A DNA stretch of 64,000 nucleotides from the NCBI GenBank assembly GCA_964011275.1, contig CAXGOB010000019.1, forward strand, positions 1 through 64,000, read 5' to 3'. Within the stretch, counting starts at the first letter, position 1. Every line of letters begins with the position of its first letter. This document shows positions 54,744 through 63,072 of the stretch, in pieces. This stretch comes from UBA7328 sp002471345 (GTDB taxonomy: Bacteria > Bacteroidota > Bacteroidia > Chitinophagales > Saprospiraceae). Position numbers and translations under genes: made by a program. The notes beneath the pieces were generated by a model that worked only from the letters and a program-made list of their open reading frames with translations, did not search any database and had not been told where the DNA came from.

Positions 54744-55289
54744 TCATGAATTTAACCTTGACAAAAGGAATAGAACACCCTTTCTAACCACGCCATTTAT
54801 TAGAAAGGAAAGGATCAAAAGAAAAACTCCAAATCCTACAGACAGAACACCGCCAAAGGTAAAGACCATACCTAAAACAAATCCTAGTAAGATTTCAGGT
54901 CTATGTACAGTCATAAATAGCGACAATAAAAGGGGTAATAATATTACAAATTGCATGATATTTTCTAGTTCGAAATTCCATAATATACACATCAAAATTC
55001 CGAACAAAAAGGCTACAAGAAAACCATTGATAGTTCTACATTTAAAAGTATCATTGATTTGATTGGTTTTTATATTTTTCTGGATTAAAGAAAGTGATAT
55101 CCACGCCGTTAATGGAACAGTAATAAGCCCCCACCAATTTGAAAAAGATGGCATATTTTCATCATGTAGCAAGTAGTGTCTAGCCACGCCTCCATGGAAA
55201 TACTCCCATGCAACAAGTGATGAAATTAGAAATAATACAACCAGGCTAGAGCGTAGTTTTTTTTGGAAAACAACAAAGAGATTCAACAT
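54744..55289 (-). CDS. Multi-pass membrane protein of unknown function
   Basis: A 181-residue, strongly hydrophobic protein with five or six predicted helices, including about 14-30, 50-68, 88-104, 112-126, 133-150 and 152-166. No known family or conserved charged motif is recognised. An HGGVARHYLLHDENMPS loop after the first helix faces one side of the membrane and holds the only cluster of His residues. It stands alone between two long gene-free stretches. Confidence 0.65.
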   Translation of the reverse strand: MLNLFVVFQKKLRSSLVVLFLISSLVAWEYFHGGVARHYLLHDENMPSFSNWWGLITVPLTAWISLSLIQKNIKTNQINDTFKCRTINGFLVAFLFGILMCILWNFELENIMQFVILLPLLLSLFMTVHRPEILLGFVLGMVFTFGGVLSVGFGVFLLILSFLINGVVRKGVLFLLSRLNS

Positions 55290-55591
55290 TTGTGAAATTC
55301 ATGATTTGTTGCTAAATACCAAATGTCATTTCACCGTCAAACTTAATTAGACAGAATGAATCTAATGTTTGATGAAAGGCCAAGACCTGACTTAAATTAT
55401 GATTTTTTTTGATTCTTCATGGTAGACCTCATTAGTCGTTTCATTATAGAGTTTTATAGACTAAATAAGGGCCTTTTGAAGAATTTAAACTTCTCATAAC
55501 ATTCAGTGTTTGTAGCTTTGTGGATCTCATTTTACAATGACCAAACAGAGTCAGCTAATGAGTGCTTATTGTCATCTTTGAATCGAAATAA
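55290..55591. other. Intergenic region before the TonB receptor
   Basis: 302 bases separating divergent genes. Apart from the promoter candidate at 55491-55520 nothing distinctive was seen; the rest is AT-rich without strong repeats. Confidence 0.6.
55491..55520 (+). promoter_or_regulatory. Candidate promoter for the TonB receptor operon
   Basis: TAGCTTTG at 55513-55520 matches TAnnTTTG. TTC (not TTG) stands 19 bases before it at 55491-55493. This leaves a 5' leader of about 65 bases before the ATG at 55592. Confidence 0.4.
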
Positions 55592-57943
55592 ATGAAGCTA
55601 TTCCTTTACTCATTGTTAATAATTCTTTCCTTTTCTTTCTACTCTTCGTATGCACAAGAGAACATCACTATCAGTGGATATATAAGTGATGGATCTAATG
55701 GAGAAACTTTAATCGGATCCAATGTATATGTTGTAGAGCTACAAAAAGGAGCTTCTACTAATGAATATGGTTTCTATTCATTATCACTACCTCAAGGAAG
55801 ATATACACTTCAATACTCCTATTTGGGTTTCATCACACAAGAGATCATTGTCGAGCTTTTCCAAAATCAAAAAAAGGACATAGAACTGGCTACTGAAGCG
55901 TCAGAATTAACAGAAATAGTGATTAGTTCAGAAGCTCCAAATGCCAATGTAAGCACTAATGAAATGAGTGTAAACAAGCTGGATATAGGTACTATTCAAA
56001 AAATGCCAACATTATTAGGGGAGGTAGAAATTTTAAGAAGTATACAGTTATTGCCGGGAGTAAGTTCCGTGGGTGAAGGAGCGAGTGGATTTAACGTTAG
56101 AGGAGGAAGTATTGATCAAAATTTAGTACTTCTAGATGAAGCTCCAGTATATAATTCATCACATCTATTTGGCTTTTTCTCTGTATTTAATCCAGATGCT
56201 GTAAAAGATGTAAAATTGTATAAAGGCGGGATCCCTGCGAGATATGGTGGTCGACTTTCTTCTATTCTAGATGTAAGGATGAAAGAAGGAAACAAAAAGA
56301 ACTTAGCTCTCAATGGTGGAATAGGAGCGATTTTCAGCAGACTATCAGTTGAAGCTCCAATTGTAAAAGACAAAGCTTCTTTTATCATAGCAGGAAGAAG
56401 ATCATACATTGATGTACTGGCTCAACCCTTTTTAAATGAAGATGTGGAAGGATCTGTGCTAAATTTCTATGACCTAACATTAAAAACCAACTTCGATATA
56501 GATGAAAAAAACACTCTGTTCCTTTCAGCTTATACAGGACGAGATAACTTTGGATTTGGTGATGATGCAGGTTTTAATTGGGGCAATGCTACCACTACCT
56601 TAAGATGGAATCATCTTTTCTCAGATAAGTTGTTCTCTAATTTTACCGTCTATTATAGTGATTATGATTATCAAATAAATTTTGGCAGTGAATCAACCAA
56701 TAAATTTGATTGGGACGCCTCAATAAAAAACTATTCCTTCGAACCTGAATTTACGCTCTTCTTAACTCCTGGAAACATAGTAAGATTTGGAGCTCATGGT
56801 ATTATATATGAATTCGAACCAGCAAATGCTGTTGGAGTAAGCGAAGGAGAAGTGACTGATCTTACATTACCTAAGAAATTTGCCATTGAAAGCAGTCTAT
56901 TCATTGAAAATGAAATTGATATCGGCGAAAAGCTTTCTCTTAACTATGGATTAAGGTTTTCGATGTTCAATTACACTGGTGAAGGCACGGCTTATGAATA
57001 TGCAGAGTCAACTCCAGGGCTTCGTCGGCCTGTTGTATCTTCTCAAGAATACGACCAATGGGAAAGTATCAAAACTTATAATAACCTGGAACCTAGATTA
57101 TCATTAAAGTATCAATTAAATGATAAGCAATCATTTAAGTTGAGTTATAATAAAATGTCTCAATACATACATCTAATTTCAAATACAACAGCTGCAACAC
57201 CTGTTGACATATGGACTCCATCTACTAACAACATTAAGCCTCAGATTGCGAATCAAGTTGCATTAGGTTATTTCCAAAATTTCAAGGATGACATCTACGA
57301 GTTATCAGCAGAAGTATATTATAAAAAGATGGATCAACTAGTTGATTATATCGATGGCGCAGATCTATTAATTAATGAATTATTGGAAGGTGACCTATTA
57401 GAAGGACAAGGGAGAGCATATGGTCTCGAATTGATGTTTAAAAAAACGGAAGGCAAGTTTAATGGATGGGTCAGTTATACTCTAGCTCGTACTGAAAGAC
57501 AAGTGAATGGTGTAAACAATAATGAATGGTATGCATCAAGATTTGATCAGCTTCACAATCTAAGCTTAACTGCTTTTTATGATGTTTCTAAGAGAATTTC
57601 ATTAAGTGCTAATTTTGCTTTAATCAGCGGTACACCTACTACATTTCCTACTACAAGATTTGAACAACAAGGCTACATTATTCCAGATAATGCATTTGAC
57701 TCTAGAAACAATGTTAGGATTCCTTCTTACCATCGCCTTGATGTATCAGCCACACTTCAAGGAAAGAAAAATGAACAGCGAAGGTGGCAAAGTGAATGGG
57801 TATTTTCCATTTACAATTTATATAGTAAAAGAAATCCATTCTCCATTTTTACTAGACTTGGTGAAAATGGAGTAACTGAAGCTGTGAAGCTTTCTGTAGT
57901 TGGTAATTTCATTCCTTCCGTTTCATATAATTTCAAATTCTAA
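55592..57943 (+). CDS. TonB-dependent outer-membrane receptor with carboxypeptidase-like domain
   Basis: A 783-residue receptor. Signal peptide 1-21 (ending SSYAQ), a carboxypeptidase-regulatory-like domain (about 25-105, ITISGYISDGSNGETLIGSNV), a plug domain (about 115-225, with GASGFNVRGGSIDQNLVLLDEAPVYN) and a 22-strand-type barrel ending SYNFKF with a terminal Phe. It is followed 10 bases later by a DUF4249 lipoprotein, the usual partner of this receptor group. The ligand is unknown. Confidence 0.94.
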   Translation: MKLFLYSLLIILSFSFYSSYAQENITISGYISDGSNGETLIGSNVYVVELQKGASTNEYGFYSLSLPQGRYTLQYSYLGFITQEIIVELFQNQKKDIELATEASELTEIVISSEAPNANVSTNEMSVNKLDIGTIQKMPTLLGEVEILRSIQLLPGVSSVGEGASGFNVRGGSIDQNLVLLDEAPVYNSSHLFGFFSVFNPDAVKDVKLYKGGIPARYGGRLSSILDVRMKEGNKKNLALNGGIGAIFSRLSVEAPIVKDKASFIIAGRRSYIDVLAQPFLNEDVEGSVLNFYDLTLKTNFDIDEKNTLFLSAYTGRDNFGFGDDAGFNWGNATTTLRWNHLFSDKLFSNFTVYYSDYDYQINFGSESTNKFDWDASIKNYSFEPEFTLFLTPGNIVRFGAHGIIYEFEPANAVGVSEGEVTDLTLPKKFAIESSLFIENEIDIGEKLSLNYGLRFSMFNYTGEGTAYEYAESTPGLRRPVVSSQEYDQWESIKTYNNLEPRLSLKYQLNDKQSFKLSYNKMSQYIHLISNTTAATPVDIWTPSTNNIKPQIANQVALGYFQNFKDDIYELSAEVYYKKMDQLVDYIDGADLLINELLEGDLLEGQGRAYGLELMFKKTEGKFNGWVSYTLARTERQVNGVNNNEWYASRFDQLHNLSLTAFYDVSKRISLSANFALISGTPTTFPTTRFEQQGYIIPDNAFDSRNNVRIPSYHRLDVSATLQGKKNEQRRWQSEWVFSIYNLYSKRNPFSIFTRLGENGVTEAVKLSVVGNFIPSVSYNFKF

Positions 57944-57953
57944 ATCCTTAAAG

Positions 57954-58856
57954 ATGAATCACTTTAACAAAATAAGCAGATCTATTCTTGGTCTTTTAGC
58001 ATTAGGTGTAATGATTACATCATGTGAAGATGTTATAGTACTTGATCCAATTGAGTCTGATACTCAATTGGTCATAGATGCCTGGATAGATAATCGAAAT
58101 ACCACCCAGACAATTAGTCTATCTCAATCTAGACAGTATTTTGATAATACAACTCCAGAACCAGTCACAAATGCAAATGTCACTCTAACTAAGAATGACG
58201 GCACCATATTCATTTTCAATGACAACAATCAGAATGGAAAGTATGAATGGGAACCTAGTACAAATGAAACATTAGGAATTTCAGGAGATCATTTCAGCTT
58301 GGAGATTGATATAAACGGAGATTTATTAACAGCTGAAACAACGATGAATAGAGTACCTCCAGTCGATTCTATTACTCAAGAGTTCCGGGATGATGAAATC
58401 TTTCTAGATGATGGAATATATTTAGAATTTTTTGCAAGAGATCCTCAAGGTACCGGAGATGCTTATTGGATAAAAGCTTTCAAGAATGGAGAATTTCTGA
58501 ATAGAGCATCCCAGTTAAATATAGTTTTTGATGCAGGTTTTGATTCAGGTTCCCAATTGGATGGAATCATATTTATTCCTCCTATCAGAGAATTCATAAA
58601 TGAATTGGACAATGATGATATTGATACACCGTGGAACCCTGGAGAAACATCAAAAGTTGAAATCCATTCTCTAAGTATTAATGCTTTTAATTTTTTAGAA
58701 ATTGCAAGAGATCAAATTAACAATGGAAGCAATGGAATTTTCAGTTTACCATTAGCCAATACTAGAACTAACATAACGAATGAATCAGGAGGACTAAAAC
58801 CATTAGGACTTTTTAATGTAGCAGCCGTAAGTAGCTTAGAAATTCAAGTAGAATAA
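57954..58856 (+). CDS. DUF4249 lipoprotein, receptor partner
   Basis: A 300-residue lipoprotein with signal ending VMITSC (Cys about 22). The DUF4249 pattern is present: LVIDAWIDNRNTTQTISLSQSRQYFD, PVTNANVTLTKNDG, and a C-terminal SLEIQVE. Such proteins pair with TonB receptors, probably as surface or periplasmic accessory proteins. ATG at 57954 is used because an upstream ATG at 57900 would lie inside the receptor gene and spoil the signal peptide. Confidence 0.9.
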   Translation: MNHFNKISRSILGLLALGVMITSCEDVIVLDPIESDTQLVIDAWIDNRNTTQTISLSQSRQYFDNTTPEPVTNANVTLTKNDGTIFIFNDNNQNGKYEWEPSTNETLGISGDHFSLEIDINGDLLTAETTMNRVPPVDSITQEFRDDEIFLDDGIYLEFFARDPQGTGDAYWIKAFKNGEFLNRASQLNIVFDAGFDSGSQLDGIIFIPPIREFINELDNDDIDTPWNPGETSKVEIHSLSINAFNFLEIARDQINNGSNGIFSLPLANTRTNITNESGGLKPLGLFNVAAVSSLEIQVE

Positions 58857-58940
58857 AATCAAAATATTTAGATTTAGGCATCCTACTTAATCTATTATAA
58901 AATCCACTACTTTCGTTTTAGACATTTCATTTATGAATTA

Positions 58941-59477
58941 ATGAAAACTTTAAAGTCAACATTCCTTTTATTTCTTATTAGTCAATTGTCCTATTCTCAA
59001 ATAGATCTCAATTTTGAGTTGCAAGTTTATCCGACTGGAATCATTCCAGGATTAAGGATAGAACAAAATCACAATTCAAAAAGCGCTACCCATATTAGAT
59101 TGGGTTACAATTGGATTAGGCACCGAGATTTAGGAATTCAAGATGATGAGCGAGGTCATGGGTTTGGATTTACTTTAGGGCATAAAAGATATTTTAGAGA
59201 AGGTCATCAAGGATGGAATTTAGGAGTAAAAAGTGATTTTTGGTGGAATACTCTGGAATGGCAACAAAATATAAATCAACCTAATGGGACTTCTGGCACA
59301 ACCAAAATAACTGTAATACAACCCACTTTAGAATTGGGTTATTTAATCAAAAAAGAGAATATTCATTTCACACCTACTTTAGCATTTGGATATGAATGGA
59401 ATGTCAAGACTAATGGCGAACCTACAGGAGAAGGAGCCATTTTACTCCTTGGTATCCAAGTAGGAAAAAGACTTTAG
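58941..59477 (+). CDS. Small outer-membrane barrel-like protein, function unknown
   Basis: A 178-residue protein with signal peptide (about 1-19, ending LSYSQ). Alternating strands with aromatic girdle residues and a C-terminal LLGIQVGKRL suggest an 8-strand outer-membrane barrel. No family is recognised. It lies 84 bases after the DUF4249 gene on the same strand. Confidence 0.65.
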   Translation: MKTLKSTFLLFLISQLSYSQIDLNFELQVYPTGIIPGLRIEQNHNSKSATHIRLGYNWIRHRDLGIQDDERGHGFGFTLGHKRYFREGHQGWNLGVKSDFWWNTLEWQQNINQPNGTSGTTKITVIQPTLELGYLIKKENIHFTPTLAFGYEWNVKTNGEPTGEGAILLLGIQVGKRL

Positions 59478-59503
59478 AATAGAAATAAAAACCCAATATC
59501 TCT

Positions 59504-60295
59504 ATGAGAAAAAAAATAGTCATTCAAGGCATAAATTATGATTCCAACTCATCATTTATGAGAGGGCCTGCAAAAGCTCCTGACATCATCAGACAAGCAT
59601 TCTATTCAGATTCAATTAATGCATATACGGAATTAGGAATCAATGTCACTCAGAGTGAGCAACTTGAATTTAAGGATCCGATTAAACCCACAGATTTCTA
59701 TTCTGATATATTCCAATCAGTCGATAATATTATTTCTGATGGAAAAAGTCTTATTACTTTAGGAGGTGACCATTCTATTAGCTATCCAATTATAGCAGCT
59801 CATGCAGAGCATTTTGATAACATCAATATTCTCCAGATTGACGCTCATTCTGATTTATATGAGGATTTCGAAGGCAATCTCCATAGTCATGCCTCACCCT
59901 TTGCTAGAATTATGGAAAATAAATTAGCTGCTCGGCTAATACAAGTAGGCATAAGATGCCTTACACCTCATCAATTGGAGCAGAGTGTAAAATATGGAGT
60001 AGAAGTTGTAGAAATGAAGGATTTCCATGAATCAAAACTCCCTGACCTAGACGGGCCATTATATATCTCCTTAGATTTAGATGGTCTTGACCCAGCTTTT
60101 GCCCCAGGGGTATCTCATCATGAACCAGGAGGGCTCACAACTAGAGAGGTTTTATCCATTATTCATAATATTGATGTTCCAGTAATAGGAGCTGATATTG
60201 TGGAATATAATCCAATAAGAGACCATGTTGGAATTACTGCAGCTGTAGCTGCTAAGTTCCTTAAAGAGATAGCTGGAAAGATGATAAAAAACTAA
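59504..60295 (+). CDS. Arginase/agmatinase family ureohydrolase
   Basis: A 263-residue manganese hydrolase that releases urea from arginine, agmatine or a relative. The binuclear metal motifs are complete: GGDHSI, DAHSD and SLDLDGLDPAFAPG. DIVEYNP near the C-terminus carries the usual Glu. The exact substrate cannot be told from these motifs; guanidino acids are also possible. It is 26 bases after the barrel gene. Confidence 0.9.
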   Translation: MRKKIVIQGINYDSNSSFMRGPAKAPDIIRQAFYSDSINAYTELGINVTQSEQLEFKDPIKPTDFYSDIFQSVDNIISDGKSLITLGGDHSISYPIIAAHAEHFDNINILQIDAHSDLYEDFEGNLHSHASPFARIMENKLAARLIQVGIRCLTPHQLEQSVKYGVEVVEMKDFHESKLPDLDGPLYISLDLDGLDPAFAPGVSHHEPGGLTTREVLSIIHNIDVPVIGADIVEYNPIRDHVGITAAVAAKFLKEIAGKMIKN

Positions 60296-60464
60296 CCTTT
60301 ACAAAGTAGAAGTATCAACGCAACCATTATATATACATTGAAGTAATATAGTTAAGTCCTTCGAGTGCATTAAAAATATACCCAAGATCATTATTTTCGC
60401 AGCTAAAAATATATTACAAAACTACCTCGTTTGGCTTTTACAGATAACAAAAGATATAAAGAAC

Positions 60465-61022
60465 ATGCACGTAATTAAAATATTCAGCATTCTCCTCCTG
60501 GGTTTTTCACTTTCATTTATGTCTTGTTCTAAATCTGAAGATGACGGCAACGGATTTAATATGGATATGGTAGATGACCCAAATGATGACGGAGGAAGTA
60601 ACTTAGTAGCCGCTCCTGATTTTTCAATGGAGACAACTTCAGGAGTTAAATTAGAGTCATCCTTATATCGGGGAAAAAACTTGATAATTTGGTTTTTTGG
60701 GTCAGGTTGCCCGCCTTGCAGGTCAGTGGGACCAACTGTGGAATCAGATATATATCAAGCTTTCAAAGATAATGATAAGTTTGCAATGATTGGCGGTGAT
60801 CAATGGGATCGTTCTGATGCAACTGTTGACGATTTCGCTGATGATACGGGCATAACATTTCCATTAGGAAGACAAGCTAGCAGTATTGCAAGATCATTTG
60901 GGACTACATACGACAGGTTTGTTATTATTAATTCTGACGGTGACATTGTCTTTAAATCCACAAATCGAGTTTCTAATCATATAGATGAAGCTGTGGACAT
61001 CATCAAGGGATTATTAGAATAG
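60465..61022 (+). CDS. TlpA-like thioredoxin lipoprotein
   Basis: A 185-residue lipoprotein with signal ending LSFMSC (Cys21) and an acidic linker (EDDGNG ... DDPNDDGG). The thioredoxin fold (about 50-185) has active site GCPPCRS. Unusually, a second block GGDQWDRSDATVDDFADD follows, as in peroxiredoxin-like thioredoxins. It is 2 bases before a second TlpA-like gene. Confidence 0.88.
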   Translation: MHVIKIFSILLLGFSLSFMSCSKSEDDGNGFNMDMVDDPNDDGGSNLVAAPDFSMETTSGVKLESSLYRGKNLIIWFFGSGCPPCRSVGPTVESDIYQAFKDNDKFAMIGGDQWDRSDATVDDFADDTGITFPLGRQASSIARSFGTTYDRFVIINSDGDIVFKSTNRVSNHIDEAVDIIKGLLE

Positions 61023-61024
61023 TT

Positions 61025-61522
61025 ATGAAGGTTTTGATTAAAATTATATGGACATTGATATTTACTTTATCAATGTCTTTTTTATGCTTGATTAATGCAC
61101 AGGTAGTAGACGATTTTGTCTTGGATAATTTAGACAATGAGCAAGTATCTTTAGATGAATTGAAAGGAGAAAATTTGACAGTTATTGACTTTTGGGCAAC
61201 ATGGTGCAAACCATGCACCAAGGCAATGCCAAAACTTAATGTTATTTACAATGAGTATAAGGATCAAGGTCTTAATATAATTGGAATAAGTTGTGACGGC
61301 CCAAGAAGCATGTCTAAGGTTCCTGCTGTCGCGAATGCACTTAAAGTAGAATATCCTATTTTGAAAGATATCAATTGTGAGGTGATGAATACTTACCAAT
61401 TTCAAGCATTCCCAACTCTTTTATTACTCAATTCTGACAATGAAATAGTATTTGTACATGAGGGTTTCAGGAATGGAGATGAAGTGGAGATTAAAACAGA
61501 AATAGAACATCACCTTAAATGA
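61025..61522 (+). CDS. TlpA-family periplasmic thioredoxin
   Basis: A 165-residue protein with signal peptide (about 1-25, ending INAQ) and thioredoxin domain with FWATWCKPCTKAMPKL. It has the cis-Pro segment QAFPTLLL. Unlike the neighbour upstream it seems soluble in the periplasm. Its TGA overlaps the ATG of the DUF6029 gene (ATGA at 61519-61522), so the two are co-translated. Confidence 0.9.
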   Translation: MKVLIKIIWTLIFTLSMSFLCLINAQVVDDFVLDNLDNEQVSLDELKGENLTVIDFWATWCKPCTKAMPKLNVIYNEYKDQGLNIIGISCDGPRSMSKVPAVANALKVEYPILKDINCEVMNTYQFQAFPTLLLLNSDNEIVFVHEGFRNGDEVEIKTEIEHHLK

Positions 61523-62988
61523 AGCTTGCACAATTATTGAGTGTTTGTGCCTTGATTTTAATCACTTCTGGTTACAACACAGCACAGATTAACATCACCA
61601 ATCTAGCAGAATTTCAAATTGGTAAACTGCCAGATGAAAGTGCTTCTATCTTCCCTTCGATATATGATAGGCTTGAAGTAGATTACAGAAAGAAAGGATT
61701 CAGTCTTTCATCTACTATAGAACAATATCATACTACTTTTGACAATAGAGGATATCTTGATTTATCTCAATTCACTTTGGGATACAAAAAGAAAAAGTGG
61801 GATTTAAAAGTTGGCAACTTTTATGAAACTCTCGGAAGAGGACTTTTACTACGTTCCTTCGAATTCCCAGGTGCCCTATTGGAGGACGTAGGATTTAGAT
61901 CCAGAACCTATTTTCATCGTGATCTCCTGGGAGCTTCAGTCAAGTACAAAACTAAGAAAGCAACTTTTCATGTGGTTCATGCTGATGTACTTAACAATGT
62001 TCTACCTCCAACATTTCATAGAGAAGAAAGAAGAACTGATAATATAACGGCTGTCACCTCAAAAGTAAAATACGTAAAAGGTCAAGAGGCCGGAATAATA
62101 TTCATGAGAAGAGATGGAGCAGATGGAAATGCCCAAAATTTCTTAAGTGGTCTTCTGAATGGATCTATCATAAAAGGATTGGATTACTATGGAGAATATG
62201 CCACAGACATGGATGATGGAGCCTTTGCGCTATATAGTGGTCTATCAGGATTTAAAGGAAGTTTTAGCTTTTCCGTAGAGTATAGAAAGTATAGAGACTT
62301 TAGTCTTGGAGTAGGAATAAATGAACCTCCAGCAGGAGTGAAACAACAGACGTATAGAGTGCTAAATAGAAGTATTCATGTATCTGATCCTTTTAATGAA
62401 GAAGGTTATCAAATAGATCTTTTTTATAATTTTGAAAATGGGACAGTTATTAATTTAAACCATTCCTTCTCAAGGAATAAATTTGGCACGAACTTTCCTA
62501 TTTTTCGACAATATTTTCTAGAGGTTCAATCTTCATTCAATGAAAATTCTGATTTCAAAGCTTTTGTAGACTATAGCATCGATCCTTTTAAAAGAGAAGA
62601 CCGAAGATATTCCTTTGGATTTTATTCTGATCTTGGCTTGAATGAGGAAATCCGATTACTGCCAGAAGTTGAGTACCAGTCTATTGATAGAAATGGGTCT
62701 AATTATTTTAATTTCAATCTACTTCTTGGTATCAATGTAAATTCTAAAATCTTCATCTCAGTCTTAGGAGAACTCACTGATGATCCTTTTATCATTCAAG
62801 AAGGAAAAAGCACTCGAATATATCTAGGAAACACAATCAGATACCGCCCTAGTTATAAGCATACTTTCCAACTATTCTTCGGTTCACGAAGAGGAGGCCC
62901 TCAATGTACATCTGGTGTATGTTATGAAATATTAGATTTTAAAGGTGCTGAGATCAGATGGATCGGAAAGTTTAAGACTAAGAAGTGA
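61519..62988 (+). CDS. DUF6029 outer-membrane protein
   Basis: A 489-residue protein with signal peptide (about 1-22) and a barrel-like body with regular aromatic-terminated strands (e.g. FTLGYKKKKWDLKVGNFYETLGRGLLLRSF), matching DUF6029 of Bacteroidota. A GPQCTSGVCYEI segment near the end has a Cys pair that could form a disulfide. It ends a three-gene operon with two thioredoxins, which suggests a disulfide-dependent assembly, but this is inference. Confidence 0.82.
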   Translation: MKLAQLLSVCALILITSGYNTAQINITNLAEFQIGKLPDESASIFPSIYDRLEVDYRKKGFSLSSTIEQYHTTFDNRGYLDLSQFTLGYKKKKWDLKVGNFYETLGRGLLLRSFEFPGALLEDVGFRSRTYFHRDLLGASVKYKTKKATFHVVHADVLNNVLPPTFHREERRTDNITAVTSKVKYVKGQEAGIIFMRRDGADGNAQNFLSGLLNGSIIKGLDYYGEYATDMDDGAFALYSGLSGFKGSFSFSVEYRKYRDFSLGVGINEPPAGVKQQTYRVLNRSIHVSDPFNEEGYQIDLFYNFENGTVINLNHSFSRNKFGTNFPIFRQYFLEVQSSFNENSDFKAFVDYSIDPFKREDRRYSFGFYSDLGLNEEIRLLPEVEYQSIDRNGSNYFNFNLLLGINVNSKIFISVLGELTDDPFIIQEGKSTRIYLGNTIRYRPSYKHTFQLFFGSRRGGPQCTSGVCYEILDFKGAEIRWIGKFKTKK

Positions 62989-63072
62989 CCTAAAAACGTA
63001 TCTCATCGACTGCGTACATTGCATTGATCCTAGACACTATTCTCGTAGGACGACATAGTTATTAGGTCACTT
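62983..63072. repeat. 11-bp inverted repeat spanning two convergent stops
   Basis: AAGTGACCTAA at 62983-62993 is perfectly inverted at 63062-63072. The 68-base interior contains a smaller TCCTA/TAGGA pair. The arms include the stop codons of both flanking genes, each ending Lys-Lys-stop. The hairpin may act as a two-way terminator, though it lacks a T-run. Confidence 0.55.

Noticed and set aside
57900..57953. Extended N-terminus of the DUF4249 lipoprotein
   Set aside because: It overlaps the end of the TonB receptor gene and would place 18 extra residues before a normal lipoprotein signal.
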